Shown here one piece after another: positions 55,027 through 62,565 of a stretch of 64,000 nucleotides of DNA; position 1 is the stretch's first letter; each line of letters begins with the position of its first letter. The notes beneath the pieces were generated by a model that was not told the DNA's origin, did not search any database, and was given only the letters and a program-made list of their open reading frames with translations. Both the position numbers and the translations under genes were made by a program. The stretch is from Vulcanimicrobiota bacterium (GTDB taxonomy: Bacteria > Vulcanimicrobiota > Vulcanimicrobiia > Vulcanimicrobiales > Vulcanimicrobiaceae): positions 238,492 to 302,491 of the forward strand of contig PLWS01000003.1 of assembly GCA_003151115.1 (NCBI GenBank), read 5' to 3'.

Positions 55027-56115
55027 ATGGCTCACGATGTTTTCGTCTGTTACTCTTCGGAGGACAAGACCATCGCGAATGCGGCCTGCGCGAAGTTAGA
55101 AAGCGCGGGTATTCGCTGTTGGATGGCCCCGCGCGACCCAATCGCGGGAATTCCGTACGGGCGGCAGCTGGTCGACGCCATCACCGCAGCGCGCATCGTG
55201 CTGCTGATCTTTTCGGGCCACGCCAACCGTTCCGAACACGTGCTGCGCGAGTTGGAAGTCGCCTCGGATTCGGGCAAGATTATCGTGCCTTTCCGGATCG
55301 AAAATGTCGTTCCGAGCGGTGACTTGCGGTATTACATCACCCGCGTGCATTGGCTCGACGCCATGTCGCCGCCGATGGAGGCGCGCCTGAGCGAGTTGGT
55401 CGCGCTCATGCAGCGCCTGCTCGATCTTCCGATTACTCCCGTTGCGACCGCTGCCACTCGTGCGTCCACCCGCAAGGGTTATCCGCTCATCGCGGCTATC
55501 GTCGTTATTGCGGCCACGATTGCGATCGCTTTGGGCCTGTACTTCATGAAGCACTCCGCGCCGCCCGCCGGCAAGATTGCCAAAGTGGCTTCTACCGCGA
55601 AACCGGTCAAGAAGAAAACGGCAGCCACACACGCGCCTGCGATCGTCGCGCAAGCAACGCCTCGCATCGTCTATGTCACAGCTCCGCCCGGCCCGCCTGT
55701 AGCGATACCGCCGCCGGCCGTTTCGCCGTCAAAGAAGCCACATGCGCCCAAAAAAACCGCCGTGCCGAAGGCGCGCGCCACTGCGGCGCCGACTGCCGAA
55801 CCCACAATTGCTGCACGTCCACCGACATCGGTGGAATATCGAACGATCGGAGGCGGCGACTTCTTCATTAGCCGCACGAACGACACGAATTGGCGAGTGG
55901 GACGCGCGGCTAATACGGTGGCTTATACGATGGTAGGCAGAGCGGATGTGTCCGGAACTGCCGGCACGACGCTGTTGGCGCCGAGCGGACGCGAGTGGCT
56001 GTTCGTCCCCGACCTCGGCGCAGGCGGCCCCTACGCCCACCAAATTTGCTTTAGTCACGCTGGTCCGGGCACATGCGACGCGAACAAAATACTCCCAATC
56101 GTCCTCGAGCGCTAG
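55027..56115 (+). CDS. TIR-domain protein with membrane anchor and extracytoplasmic tail
   Basis: 362 aa. Residues 1-130 are a TIR domain: HDVFVCYSSEDKTIA, CWMAPRDP, LIFSGHANRSEHVLRELEVA (E75/E77, candidate catalytic Glu of NADase TIRs), and RYYITRVHWLDAM. A transmembrane helix spans about 152-173. A Lys/Pro/Ala-rich linker of ~90 residues leads to a C-terminal domain (YRTIGGGDFFISRTNDTNW to the end) that I do not recognise and that should lie outside the membrane. This suggests a signal path from outside to the TIR domain, in either direction. Confidence 0.82.
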   Translation: MAHDVFVCYSSEDKTIANAACAKLESAGIRCWMAPRDPIAGIPYGRQLVDAITAARIVLLIFSGHANRSEHVLRELEVASDSGKIIVPFRIENVVPSGDLRYYITRVHWLDAMSPPMEARLSELVALMQRLLDLPITPVATAATRASTRKGYPLIAAIVVIAATIAIALGLYFMKHSAPPAGKIAKVASTAKPVKKKTAATHAPAIVAQATPRIVYVTAPPGPPVAIPPPAVSPSKKPHAPKKTAVPKARATAAPTAEPTIAARPPTSVEYRTIGGGDFFISRTNDTNWRVGRAANTVAYTMVGRADVSGTAGTTLLAPSGREWLFVPDLGAGGPYAHQICFSHAGPGTCDANKILPIVLER

Positions 56116-56162
56116 TGGAACAGGGAGCGCGGCCCACGCGTTGAATCGAGGTCGGTCGCCAA

Positions 56163-56235
56163 GCCGAGATAGCTCAGTTGGTAGAGCACGCGCCTGAAAA
56201 GTGCGGTGTCCGGTGTTCGATTCACCGTCTCGGCA
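56163..56235 (+). tRNA. tRNA-Phe (anticodon GAA)
   Basis: Acceptor GCCGAGA pairs with TCTCGGC, the anticodon loop is CTGAAAA, the T-arm is GGTGTTCGATTCACC and the discriminator is A. The D-arm contains AGCTCAGTTGGTAGAGC. CCA is not encoded. A terminator follows. tRNA genes are frequent integration targets, and an endonuclease VII-like gene lies 100 nt downstream. Confidence 0.97.
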
Positions 56236-56242
56236 AATATCA

Positions 56243-56273
56243 AGCCGCTGGAACAAACTTCCGGCGGCTTTTT
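56243..56273 (+). terminator. Terminator of tRNA-Phe
   Basis: Eleven-base-pair stem (AGCCGCTGGAA with TTCCGGCGGCT, one G-U), five-base loop CAAAC, then a T-run. It lies eight bases beyond the mature tRNA end. Confidence 0.85.
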
Positions 56274-56378
56274 CGTTAGCTAAAGTTTTTGAGTGCCATA
56301 CAGTTGGCACACTTTTGCGCTACCGTCATGCTATGAGAAAAAAACGACTATTGCGGAAAGTGTGGCGCTCATAAAATC

Positions 56379-56777
56379 GTGCAACCTTGCGGCGCAAGAC
56401 GCTGCCAAGCGTGCACGCGGGCCTGGAGCCGCGCCTATTATCATCGCAGCACCAAGCGGCGAGCCGCTCAGCGCCGCAGCTATCTTCGGCGAAAATATGG
56501 CATTTCGTTCGAGGAGATCGAACAGATCTTCGAAGCTCAAAAGGGGCGCTGCGCTATATGCCAGCGCAACTGGAATATCTGCAAGAAATCTCAGAATTCA
56601 CGCTACGACGACAACTTTCTTCAGTACTTGTATGTCGATCACGACCATCGAACGGGGAGAATTCGCGGTCTTTTGTGCAACCAATGCAATTGCGCTATTG
56701 CTTTTCTTGAAGAAGATGAGGACCGGCTTCCCCATATCAAGGCTTACCTCCGATTGCACAAGAACAATTCGTCCTGA
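56379..56777 (+). CDS. Endonuclease VII-type HNH nuclease with disrupted N-terminus
   Basis: About 132 aa from GTG 56379. CAICQRNW, VDHDHRTGRIRGLLCNQCN and YLRLHKN form the zinc and catalytic core of phage-type endonuclease VII. The frame stays open upstream to 56337 and encodes DYCGKCGAHKIV, the first Cys pair of a second zinc cluster (with CGARRCQACTR). The natural ATG at 56333 is out of frame by one base because of an A7 run (56338-56344); with six A it would begin MRKNDYCGKCGAH. So the gene is either slightly damaged or uses slippage. It resolves branched DNA in phage; here it may be a mobile-element remnant. Confidence 0.78.
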   Translation: MQPCGARRCQACTRAWSRAYYHRSTKRRAAQRRSYLRRKYGISFEEIEQIFEAQKGRCAICQRNWNICKKSQNSRYDDNFLQYLYVDHDHRTGRIRGLLCNQCNCAIAFLEEDEDRLPHIKAYLRLHKNNSS

Positions 56778-56824
56778 CCAATGAACGAAAGGTGAACCGC
56801 GGCCCGGCTCATCAATTGCCCGGC

Positions 56825-57166
56825 ATGCAAAGCACCTTGCCTTTAGATGCATTTTCAGCGCTGGACATCCGGACCGGGACGATCGCTTCGGCCGAGCCTT
56901 TTCCGGAGGCGCGCAACGCCGCTTACAAACTTACGATAGATTTCGGTCCTGAACTAGGCCGGAAACGCTCGAGCGCGCAATTGACGGCGCGTTACACGAC
57001 AGAGGATTTGAGCGGCAAGCAAATCATCGCCGTCGTGAATTTTCCGCCGAAACGCATCGCGGGTTTTCTTAGCGAGGTGCTGGTGCTCGGGGTGCCCGAC
57101 GAACACGGTGAGACCGTTCTGCTCACGCCCGGCTCGGCCGTGGAAAACGGCGTTCGGGTTTATTAG
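56825..57166 (+). CDS. csaA: CsaA-like tRNA-binding domain protein
   Basis: 113 aa from ATG 56825. FSALDIRTGTIASAEPFPEA, YKLTIDFG, SSAQLTARYT and the C-terminal VLLTPGSAVENGVRVY match CsaA, a small dimeric protein with the tRNA-binding OB fold of MetRS tails. In Bacillus it was described as a secretion chaperone; its main role is uncertain. Confidence 0.9.
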   Translation: MQSTLPLDAFSALDIRTGTIASAEPFPEARNAAYKLTIDFGPELGRKRSSAQLTARYTTEDLSGKQIIAVVNFPPKRIAGFLSEVLVLGVPDEHGETVLLTPGSAVENGVRVY

Positions 57167-57834
57167 CTGCTGAACTCGACCTTGAAGAGATAGGAGCCCG
57201 CGACCGGCCGGCAGTCACGCGTTTCCGGAGCGTAGGTGCTTTCGCGGGCCGCCCGCATCGCAGCTTCGTCCAACTCGAGCGAACCGGTCGACGCGTAAAC
57301 TGAAACGCCGGTTACGTGTCCGTCCGTATCAAGGTCGACTTTGATCATCGCCGTGACGCTGGAACCCATGATCTCGCCGGTTGCCGAATCGGGTGCGATC
57401 GCGACGAGCGTTCTCGCTTCCGCATTCGGATCGCTGCATGCGGGGCCGGCCGTTTCAGCCGGTGTTGTCAGTGGGCCGCTCGTACCGCCATCTCCGGTTT
57501 TCCCGGTGTTGCCCGGCGCATTTGGCTCGCCGGTTGAAGATGGCGGCACGGCTGGCCCGGCACCGTGCGGACGCTGCGTAACATGGGTTCGCTGCTCCGA
57601 ATGGTGCACGCTTGGTAAATTCTGCGCGACAAACTCGCGATGCGGCTGCGGCTGCACGTACGGTGTCGGCTTCGGTTTAGGATAAACAAAGATGTGGGTG
57701 ATGACGACGGGAGTCGGCCGGCCCATAGATGCTTCCACGGGGCGCACGTGTACGAACGCAGCCAGGATGAAGTGCGCGGTCAGCGATAACGCGAGAGCCA
57801 TGGCTAGCATGCGGCGGTTTCTCGGTGCGCCCAT
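57163..57834 (-). CDS. TonB-family protein
   Basis: 223 aa. An N-terminal membrane anchor (MLAMALALSLTAHFILAAFV) is followed by a Pro/Gly-rich spacer, and the last ~90 residues form a TonB C-terminal domain (TAMIKVDLDTDGHVTGVSVY, DEAAMRAARESTYAPETRDC). It may transmit energy to outer-membrane receptors, but ExbB/ExbD genes are not nearby. The ending resembles the fused anti-sigma/TonB protein at 19.8-20.8 kb. Confidence 0.83.
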   Translation of the reverse strand: MGAPRNRRMLAMALALSLTAHFILAAFVHVRPVEASMGRPTPVVITHIFVYPKPKPTPYVQPQPHREFVAQNLPSVHHSEQRTHVTQRPHGAGPAVPPSSTGEPNAPGNTGKTGDGGTSGPLTTPAETAGPACSDPNAEARTLVAIAPDSATGEIMGSSVTAMIKVDLDTDGHVTGVSVYASTGSLELDEAAMRAARESTYAPETRDCRPVAGSYLFKVEFSS

Positions 57835-57877
57835 GCCGGTTCAACAAATCCGCGCACCGCTTTGTGACAGCGCTACT

Positions 57878-58375
57878 TTAAGCCGTGGGCTCTCCTTCAT
57901 AGGCGCGCTTCAAAGCGTCGATGTCGAGTTTCTCCATCTGCAGCATCGCCTTCATCGCGCGCTGCGCCTTTTCCGGATCGGGCCCGGCGATGTAATCGCT
58001 CAAACCGACCGGCACGATGTTCCAGGAAAAGCCGTATCTATCGGTCAGCCAGCCGCACTGCACTTTCTTTCCGCCATCGGACAGCTTTTCCCAAAGCCGG
58101 TCGACTTCGGCTTGCGTCTCACAGTTCACAAATAACGCGATCGATCCCGGCGCGGGCCCCGGCGCTCCGCTTTCAGTCGGCCCTCCGTTGAGCGCCATGA
58201 ATTCTTGTCCCTCGAGCTCGAACTCGACGACCATCGCGCTCCCCGCCGGTCCCGGACCGGCGTCTCCGTAGCGGCTGACGTCGGTGACGCGCGAGTTCTT
58301 GAAAATCGAGACGTAAAAGTTGGCCGCTTCTTCAGCGTTGCCGTCAAACCACAAGAACGGAACGATCTTTTGCAT
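57878..58375 (-). CDS. VOC-superfamily (PhnB-like) protein
   Basis: 165 aa. MQKIVPFLWFDGNAEEAANF starts the typical first beta-alpha-beta-beta-beta unit, and QCGWLTDRYGFSWNIVPV contains the second. Members of this PhnB/YjdN-like group have uncertain substrates. Start ATG 58375 overlaps the SRPBCC gene stop (ATGA). It is the last gene of the ArsR-led operon. Confidence 0.9.
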   Translation of the reverse strand: MQKIVPFLWFDGNAEEAANFYVSIFKNSRVTDVSRYGDAGPGPAGSAMVVEFELEGQEFMALNGGPTESGAPGPAPGSIALFVNCETQAEVDRLWEKLSDGGKKVQCGWLTDRYGFSWNIVPVGLSDYIAGPDPEKAQRAMKAMLQMEKLDIDALKRAYEGEPTA

Positions 58376-58899
58376 CAGTATGCCTCCGTAGAATACTTCT
58401 TTAGATGCGCAGCCAAGTGGTCCAGCGTCTGTCCCCAACCGATAAGCGCACCGTTGCGCTCGGCGACCGGGAGCGGGACGGACTGAGTGACGGTCAGTTT
58501 GGTCTTTTTCCCATTTTCTTGCGGCTCGAACGTGACGGTCATCACCATTTCCTCTGGAAAATCTTCGCTCAAGCCGTACGCAGAAGGCTTGACCCGGTTC
58601 CCATTTTCGTCGGAAAAATGTGCGATCGAAACCGTACGCCGCGGCACGTCGACTTCGCGGAAAACGCCTTTGTTCCAGATCTCGCGACCTTCGAGCCATT
58701 GGGGCGACTGCATGGAAAAGAGCATGATTCCCCCGACACGCAAGTCGATCTCGCAGTGCGGAATCGTAAAACCCTCCGGCGCGAACCATTGTTTCAATTG
58801 TTCCGGTTCGTACCACGCCTTGAAGACGACGTCCGGCGGCGCGTCATAAACACGCGTGAGCGTGAGAATCGGTTCGGCTTTGCTATCGTTTGCGGCCAC
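58375..58899 (-). CDS. SRPBCC/AHSA1-family ligand-binding protein
   Basis: 174 aa. TRVYDAPPDVVFKAWYEPEQLKQWFAPE (quoted in part: TRVYDAPPDVVFKAW and LKQWFAPEGF) begins the START-like fold; GWGQTLDHLAAHL ends it. These proteins bind hydrophobic ligands in a deep pocket, and specific ligands are unknown. The gene overlaps the ArsR gene (58883-58899) and the VOC gene, so all three are one operon. Confidence 0.9.
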   Translation of the reverse strand: MAANDSKAEPILTLTRVYDAPPDVVFKAWYEPEQLKQWFAPEGFTIPHCEIDLRVGGIMLFSMQSPQWLEGREIWNKGVFREVDVPRRTVSIAHFSDENGNRVKPSAYGLSEDFPEEMVMTVTFEPQENGKKTKLTVTQSVPLPVAERNGALIGWGQTLDHLAAHLKKYSTEAY

Positions 58900-59233
58900 G
58901 GTTCTTCTCTTTTCTCTGCATGGTATGCAGATAATCTTCCAAGCGATCCAATCTTTGTGCCCACAACGCTTCGTGCTGCCGAAGCCACGTTGCCAGCGGT
59001 GCCAGCCCGTGCGGCTCGGCCCGGTAATAGGTGTTCCGTCCCTGCCGCCGGCCCGTCACGAGGCGCGCTTGCTGCAGCGTCTTCAAGTGTTGCGAGACCG
59101 CGGGCTGGGAAACCCCGGCATGTTGCGTGAGAGCGGCGACCGACATTTCCCGTCCTCGCGCGATCCGTTCGAAGATGGCGCGCCGGGTGGGATCCGAGAG
59201 CGCATGCATGAGCGCGCCAGCCGAATCTGTCAT
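58883..59233 (-). CDS. ArsR-family transcriptional regulator
   Basis: 116 aa winged-helix repressor. MHALSDPTRRAIFERIARG, SVAALTQHAGVSQPAVSQHL (the recognition helix) and RRQGRNTYYRAEPHG are typical. There is no metal-binding CxC, so it more likely senses an organic ligand. It heads the SRPBCC-VOC operon and probably controls its own promoter through the palindrome at 59242-59259. Confidence 0.92.
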   Translation of the reverse strand: MTDSAGALMHALSDPTRRAIFERIARGREMSVAALTQHAGVSQPAVSQHLKTLQQARLVTGRRQGRNTYYRAEPHGLAPLATWLRQHEALWAQRLDRLEDYLHTMQRKEKNRGRKR

Positions 59234-59239
59234 TCCTAA

Positions 59240-59268
59240 ATCATAAGTATTCGCTTATGTATTGTCAG
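59240..59268 (-). promoter_or_regulatory. ArsR operon promoter with operator palindrome in the spacer
   Basis: CTGACA (59268-59263), a 17 nt spacer and TATGAT (59245-59240) form a good promoter 7 nt before the ATG region. A perfect inverted repeat CATAAG-N6-CTTATG (59242-59259) lies between and over the -10, where a bound ArsR dimer would block polymerase. Confidence 0.75.
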
Positions 59269-59322
59269 GCAGGGTGCCAGACACGATGCCGTCGGCGATC
59301 TTCTGCGGATCAAGGGTGCGAC

Positions 59323-61149
59323 TTACGGCGCGATCTTGCCGATCCGGTTACCGGTGGCATCTGCGAACCAAAGATTCCCATCCGGACCCGCAGTGATGCC
59401 CCAGGGACCAGCGTTGAACGTAGGAATCGTATATTCGGTAATCGTTCCGCTTGTGGTGACTTTACCGATCTTGCCGGCAATGGCACCGTTTTCCGCAAAC
59501 CACAGGTTGCCGTCCGGCCCGGCCGCTATCCCGTACGGCTCCGAATAAGTCGTCGGGGTTGAATACTCGACAATCGGCGCGCCGTTTGTGCTAATCTTCC
59601 CGATTTTGTTGCTTCCGAACTCGGTAAACCAGAGATTGCCGTCCGGTCCGGTAGTGATATCGTATGGGTATGCGCTGGCCGTCGGTATGGAATATTCGGT
59701 AAACACCCCAGCCGTCGTTACTTTGCCGATCTTGTTGGCATTAACGTCGGTAAACCAAACGTTACCGTCCGGACCGGCGGTGATGCCGATCGGCGCTGCG
59801 GGATTGGTCGGAATGAGGTATTCAGTGATCGTTCCTCCGGTCGTGATCTTTCCGATCCTGCTGGCGTTGCTTTCGGTAAACCAAAGGTTGCCATCCGGAC
59901 CGGCAGCAATCCGCGCCGCGCCCGCGCCGGCCGTGGGAATCGAATACTCGACAATCGTTCCGGCGGCTGTAATCTTTCCGATTTTGTTGCCGTTGCCTTC
60001 CGCGAACCATACATTATTATCCGGGCCCGTGGTGATGCCCCACGCGCCCGAGCCCGAAGTCGGAATCACAAACTCGGCAATCGTACCCCCGGTCGTAATC
60101 TTCCCTATTTTGTTGGCCGCTTCCGTGAACCAGAGGTTTCCGTCGGTCCCCGCGGTGATAAAATTCGGAGCGCCACTCGGAACTGGATACGATACGATCG
60201 TGCCGCTCGTCGTTTTTACAGGCGAAGAGTAGATGCCGCCCGTGCTGCCAATCACATAGAGGTGCGTGCTGTCAGTGGAAAGGCTGACGCCGGTGCCGCT
60301 CTGGGCAGTCCAGCCGGGCGAATTGAGGTCGTAGTAATAGATGTTGTTGCCGTTGGTGTTGGCCGGATAACCTAAGACGAAGACACCGCCAATCGTCGTC
60401 GGCGCGATCGCTGATGCGCTCCCCGGCAATTGCACGAAACTATTACTGGTATTTTCGTAATAAATGCTGCCGATGGAATTGAGAATGTAGAGACCCCCCG
60501 CTGAAACGGTTCCGCCCGAAACTGCAAAAGTATTCGGATCCCAAGAACCGGCGATCCGCACACCTGCGCCGGGCACTTGCGACCAGCTGGTGGTATAGTG
60601 CCAAATCGCTTGATCGCTGCCGGCCGAGTTGCCATTGGAGAGCACATAGATCGAGCCGTCGTTTGCTATGGTTATATCGCTGCAGCCGCCGCCTAGCGAG
60701 CTCCACGTGCCACCGCTATACTTCCACGCTCCGCCGCCCGAGTTGATCGCGTAGAGCGTGCCATCAGGAGCTACGGCGAGCCGCGAGGCCAGACCCGCGA
60801 TGTTCGTCCATGTTCCACTGACATAGTGCCAAATGTATTTGTCGCCACCGCTGGGTTGATCCGAAAGGACCCAAAGCGAACCGTCCGGAGCCGCGGCCGC
60901 ATAACTCGCAGTCCCTGAGATCGGCGTCCAATTCGCGCCTTGGATGGCCGCTTGCGGTCGAACGTTCATTACGCTCGAGGGAAGAATGGCGGTTTTGGCC
61001 ATCGGCGCCGGCGGAATCAACCCCGGAGAGGTGGATTGCGGCATGCTCATCTGTGGTGAGACGCGTGTCTCTGGAAGAGAGCCAGAGCAGCCGGCAACCA
61101 GCACGATAATAGAAACAAGAGCGGCATCTATAGCGCGAAACGTTCGCAT
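59323..61149 (-). CDS. Lipoprotein with tectonin-like and seven-bladed Vgb-like propellers
   Basis: 608 aa. A lipobox (LVAGCSG) marks it as a lipoprotein. Residues ~70-330 form repeats like SGTASYAAAAPDGSLWVLS and GLASRLAVAPDGTLYAINS, which resemble a tectonin-type beta-propeller. Residues ~330-608 hold seven ~42 aa blades of the GPDGNLWFTE / NKIGKITTGG / TEYxIPT type shared with virginiamycin B lyase. No His occurs in this second propeller, so the catalytic His residues of the lyase are missing and a binding or adhesive role is more likely. The paralogue at 63.1-64 kb has the same blades. Confidence 0.82.
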   Translation of the reverse strand: MRTFRAIDAALVSIIVLVAGCSGSLPETRVSPQMSMPQSTSPGLIPPAPMAKTAILPSSVMNVRPQAAIQGANWTPISGTASYAAAAPDGSLWVLSDQPSGGDKYIWHYVSGTWTNIAGLASRLAVAPDGTLYAINSGGGAWKYSGGTWSSLGGGCSDITIANDGSIYVLSNGNSAGSDQAIWHYTTSWSQVPGAGVRIAGSWDPNTFAVSGGTVSAGGLYILNSIGSIYYENTSNSFVQLPGSASAIAPTTIGGVFVLGYPANTNGNNIYYYDLNSPGWTAQSGTGVSLSTDSTHLYVIGSTGGIYSSPVKTTSGTIVSYPVPSGAPNFITAGTDGNLWFTEAANKIGKITTGGTIAEFVIPTSGSGAWGITTGPDNNVWFAEGNGNKIGKITAAGTIVEYSIPTAGAGAARIAAGPDGNLWFTESNASRIGKITTGGTITEYLIPTNPAAPIGITAGPDGNVWFTDVNANKIGKVTTAGVFTEYSIPTASAYPYDITTGPDGNLWFTEFGSNKIGKISTNGAPIVEYSTPTTYSEPYGIAAGPDGNLWFAENGAIAGKIGKVTTSGTITEYTIPTFNAGPWGITAGPDGNLWFADATGNRIGKIAP

Positions 61150-61227
61150 AGGTTGCTCCTCTCAGTCCCTGGCCTCGATCATTCTTCCCGCATCGCGCGC
61201 TTCCCGCGCGAGCTATCGCAAGAAGAG

Positions 61228-61256
61228 AAAAAGCCCGATGCGCCTCGGGGCTTTTC
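61228..61256 (-). terminator. Hairpin with T-run after the tRNA-tail element (copy A)
   Basis: Stem AAAAGCCC with GGGCTTTT (extended by CGA/TCG) around TGCGCC, with A and T tracts on both sides so it can work in either direction. On the minus strand it lies just beyond the 3' end of the tRNA-like element, before the propeller gene's start. Confidence 0.65.
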
Positions 61257-61262
61257 AAAATC

Positions 61263-61386
61263 TGGCGACGCTGACGGGACTCGAACCCGTGGCTCTCGGC
61301 CGTGACAGAACGCGCATGAAAACCGGTACAGTCCGTCTTAAGAGGAAAAAGACCGTTGCTTTACGCTGGTTGCCGTTGGTCTGAGG
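61263..61386 (-). repeat. tRNA-tail element, copy A
   Basis: Read on the minus strand the element ends with a T-arm (ACGGG-TTCGAGT-CCCGT) and an acceptor-like tail AGCGTCGCC-A. No matching 5' acceptor strand was found, so it is not a complete tRNA. The first part contains TCTTAAGACGG inside a hairpin (CGGTC with GACTG). Copy B at 62566 is closely similar along the whole length. An adjoining inverted repeat TTGGTCTG/CAGACCAA spans 61376-61404. Confidence 0.75.
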
Positions 61387-61633
61387 AAAAACGAACCAGA
61401 CCAACTTTCGCTGGCGCCATTACGGGTGAGCTTAGCTACCCGAGGCGTGTTCCTTCATCTGAATAACCCGCTAATTCGCAGAGCAGAACGTTGTGGTCTC
61501 CTTCTCGGTCTCTTCTTCCCCAGGAGTATACAATGACGAGGTTAATCAGGTGGAAGCTCACATGAGGTTCTTCACATGACTCTGGCCGTAGACGAGCCAG
61601 ATCGATTTCTTTTGCAGAAAGTTTAGGATAATA

Positions 61634-62464
61634 ATGAGTTTTTTCTCGAAAATGGTGGCGCTTCAAATCGGCGTTACGATGCTCGCCCTTACGCCGATGT
61701 CCGCATCGGCTCAGACCCCTGCCAAATCCACGGCCACGCAAGGGTCGCAATCCATCCAGGCGGCGATCGCCGAATCGACGATTACCATCAAGGGAAAACA
61801 ATACCCCGCGCCCGTCCGCACTGGTCTGCGCAGCAGCTCCGGTGCATCATGCCAGTTGGGCGACACGATGAATTTTAGCCACGTTGCCGAGCTCAATTTA
61901 GCGAGCCCGATGCACGAAAAAACCAGCTGGACCTCGGGACCAACGATAGCTACTTACTCGCCGCCAAACTCCGACTATGTGATTAACACCTACAACCGGG
62001 TCGTGTCGAGTCGCGGTGCTCCCGAAACCGACTCCGACAGCGCGTACCCGGCGGGCTATTCGAACATAAACTCCGGGTTCTATAACGCCATCAGCAGCAC
62101 GATGCATAGCTATGTCGCATCGCTCGCCGCCAGCGGTAGCCTTTTCGGCATGAGTGCGTCGGCCCAGGCGAGCCTCAATGCCCAAATAAACACGTATATT
62201 TCGAACTATCAAGCGTACTCGTCTTCGATCGGCGGCTCGAACAGTTCGGTGACACAGACCGCCCAGGTCTGGGGCGCCGGAAAATATAACCTAAATGTCG
62301 GTCACTCATGGTACAACGGTTGGTTCAATGGGTCGCTGATTTGCGCCCCAGCCTGGCTGCACAATCAGGCCGCTATTGAGTCGCAACTCAAGAGCTGGGT
62401 GCAACACGTGGTGAGCAGATACAACGTGCTCCAGAAGGCGAACGCGCAGAAAGCGGCACAGTAG
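61634..62464 (+). CDS. Exported Ser/Asn/Tyr-rich protein of unknown function
   Basis: 276 aa. A signal peptide (QIGVTMLALTPMSASAQ) is followed by a mature protein rich in Ser, Tyr, Asn and Ala (YSNINSGFYNAISSTMHSYV; SSSIGGSNSSVTQTAQVWGA) with two Cys residues. No family recognised. Codon and base use are less GC-rich than in the core genes. It lies between two copies of the tRNA-tail element, so it may be cargo of a mobile or recombined segment. A hairpin follows its stop. Confidence 0.6.
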   Translation: MSFFSKMVALQIGVTMLALTPMSASAQTPAKSTATQGSQSIQAAIAESTITIKGKQYPAPVRTGLRSSSGASCQLGDTMNFSHVAELNLASPMHEKTSWTSGPTIATYSPPNSDYVINTYNRVVSSRGAPETDSDSAYPAGYSNINSGFYNAISSTMHSYVASLAASGSLFGMSASAQASLNAQINTYISNYQAYSSSIGGSNSSVTQTAQVWGAGKYNLNVGHSWYNGWFNGSLICAPAWLHNQAAIESQLKSWVQHVVSRYNVLQKANAQKAAQ

Positions 62465-62479
62465 GCATATAAGCCTCGC

Positions 62480-62510
62480 AACCCGGCGGCGTGATTAACG
62501 TCGCCGGGTT
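62480..62510 (+). terminator. Strong hairpin downstream of the exported-protein gene
   Basis: Twelve base pairs (AACCCGGCGGCG with CGTCGCCGGGTT, one G-U) and a seven-base loop, 16 nt after the stop. There is no T-run, so it is an imperfect terminator or a stabilising 3' hairpin. Confidence 0.55.
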
Positions 62511-62565
62511 CTCGGTATCATAGCTCCTTTGCTCCATCCCCGGAGGTAATCACTCTCGGGAATTC

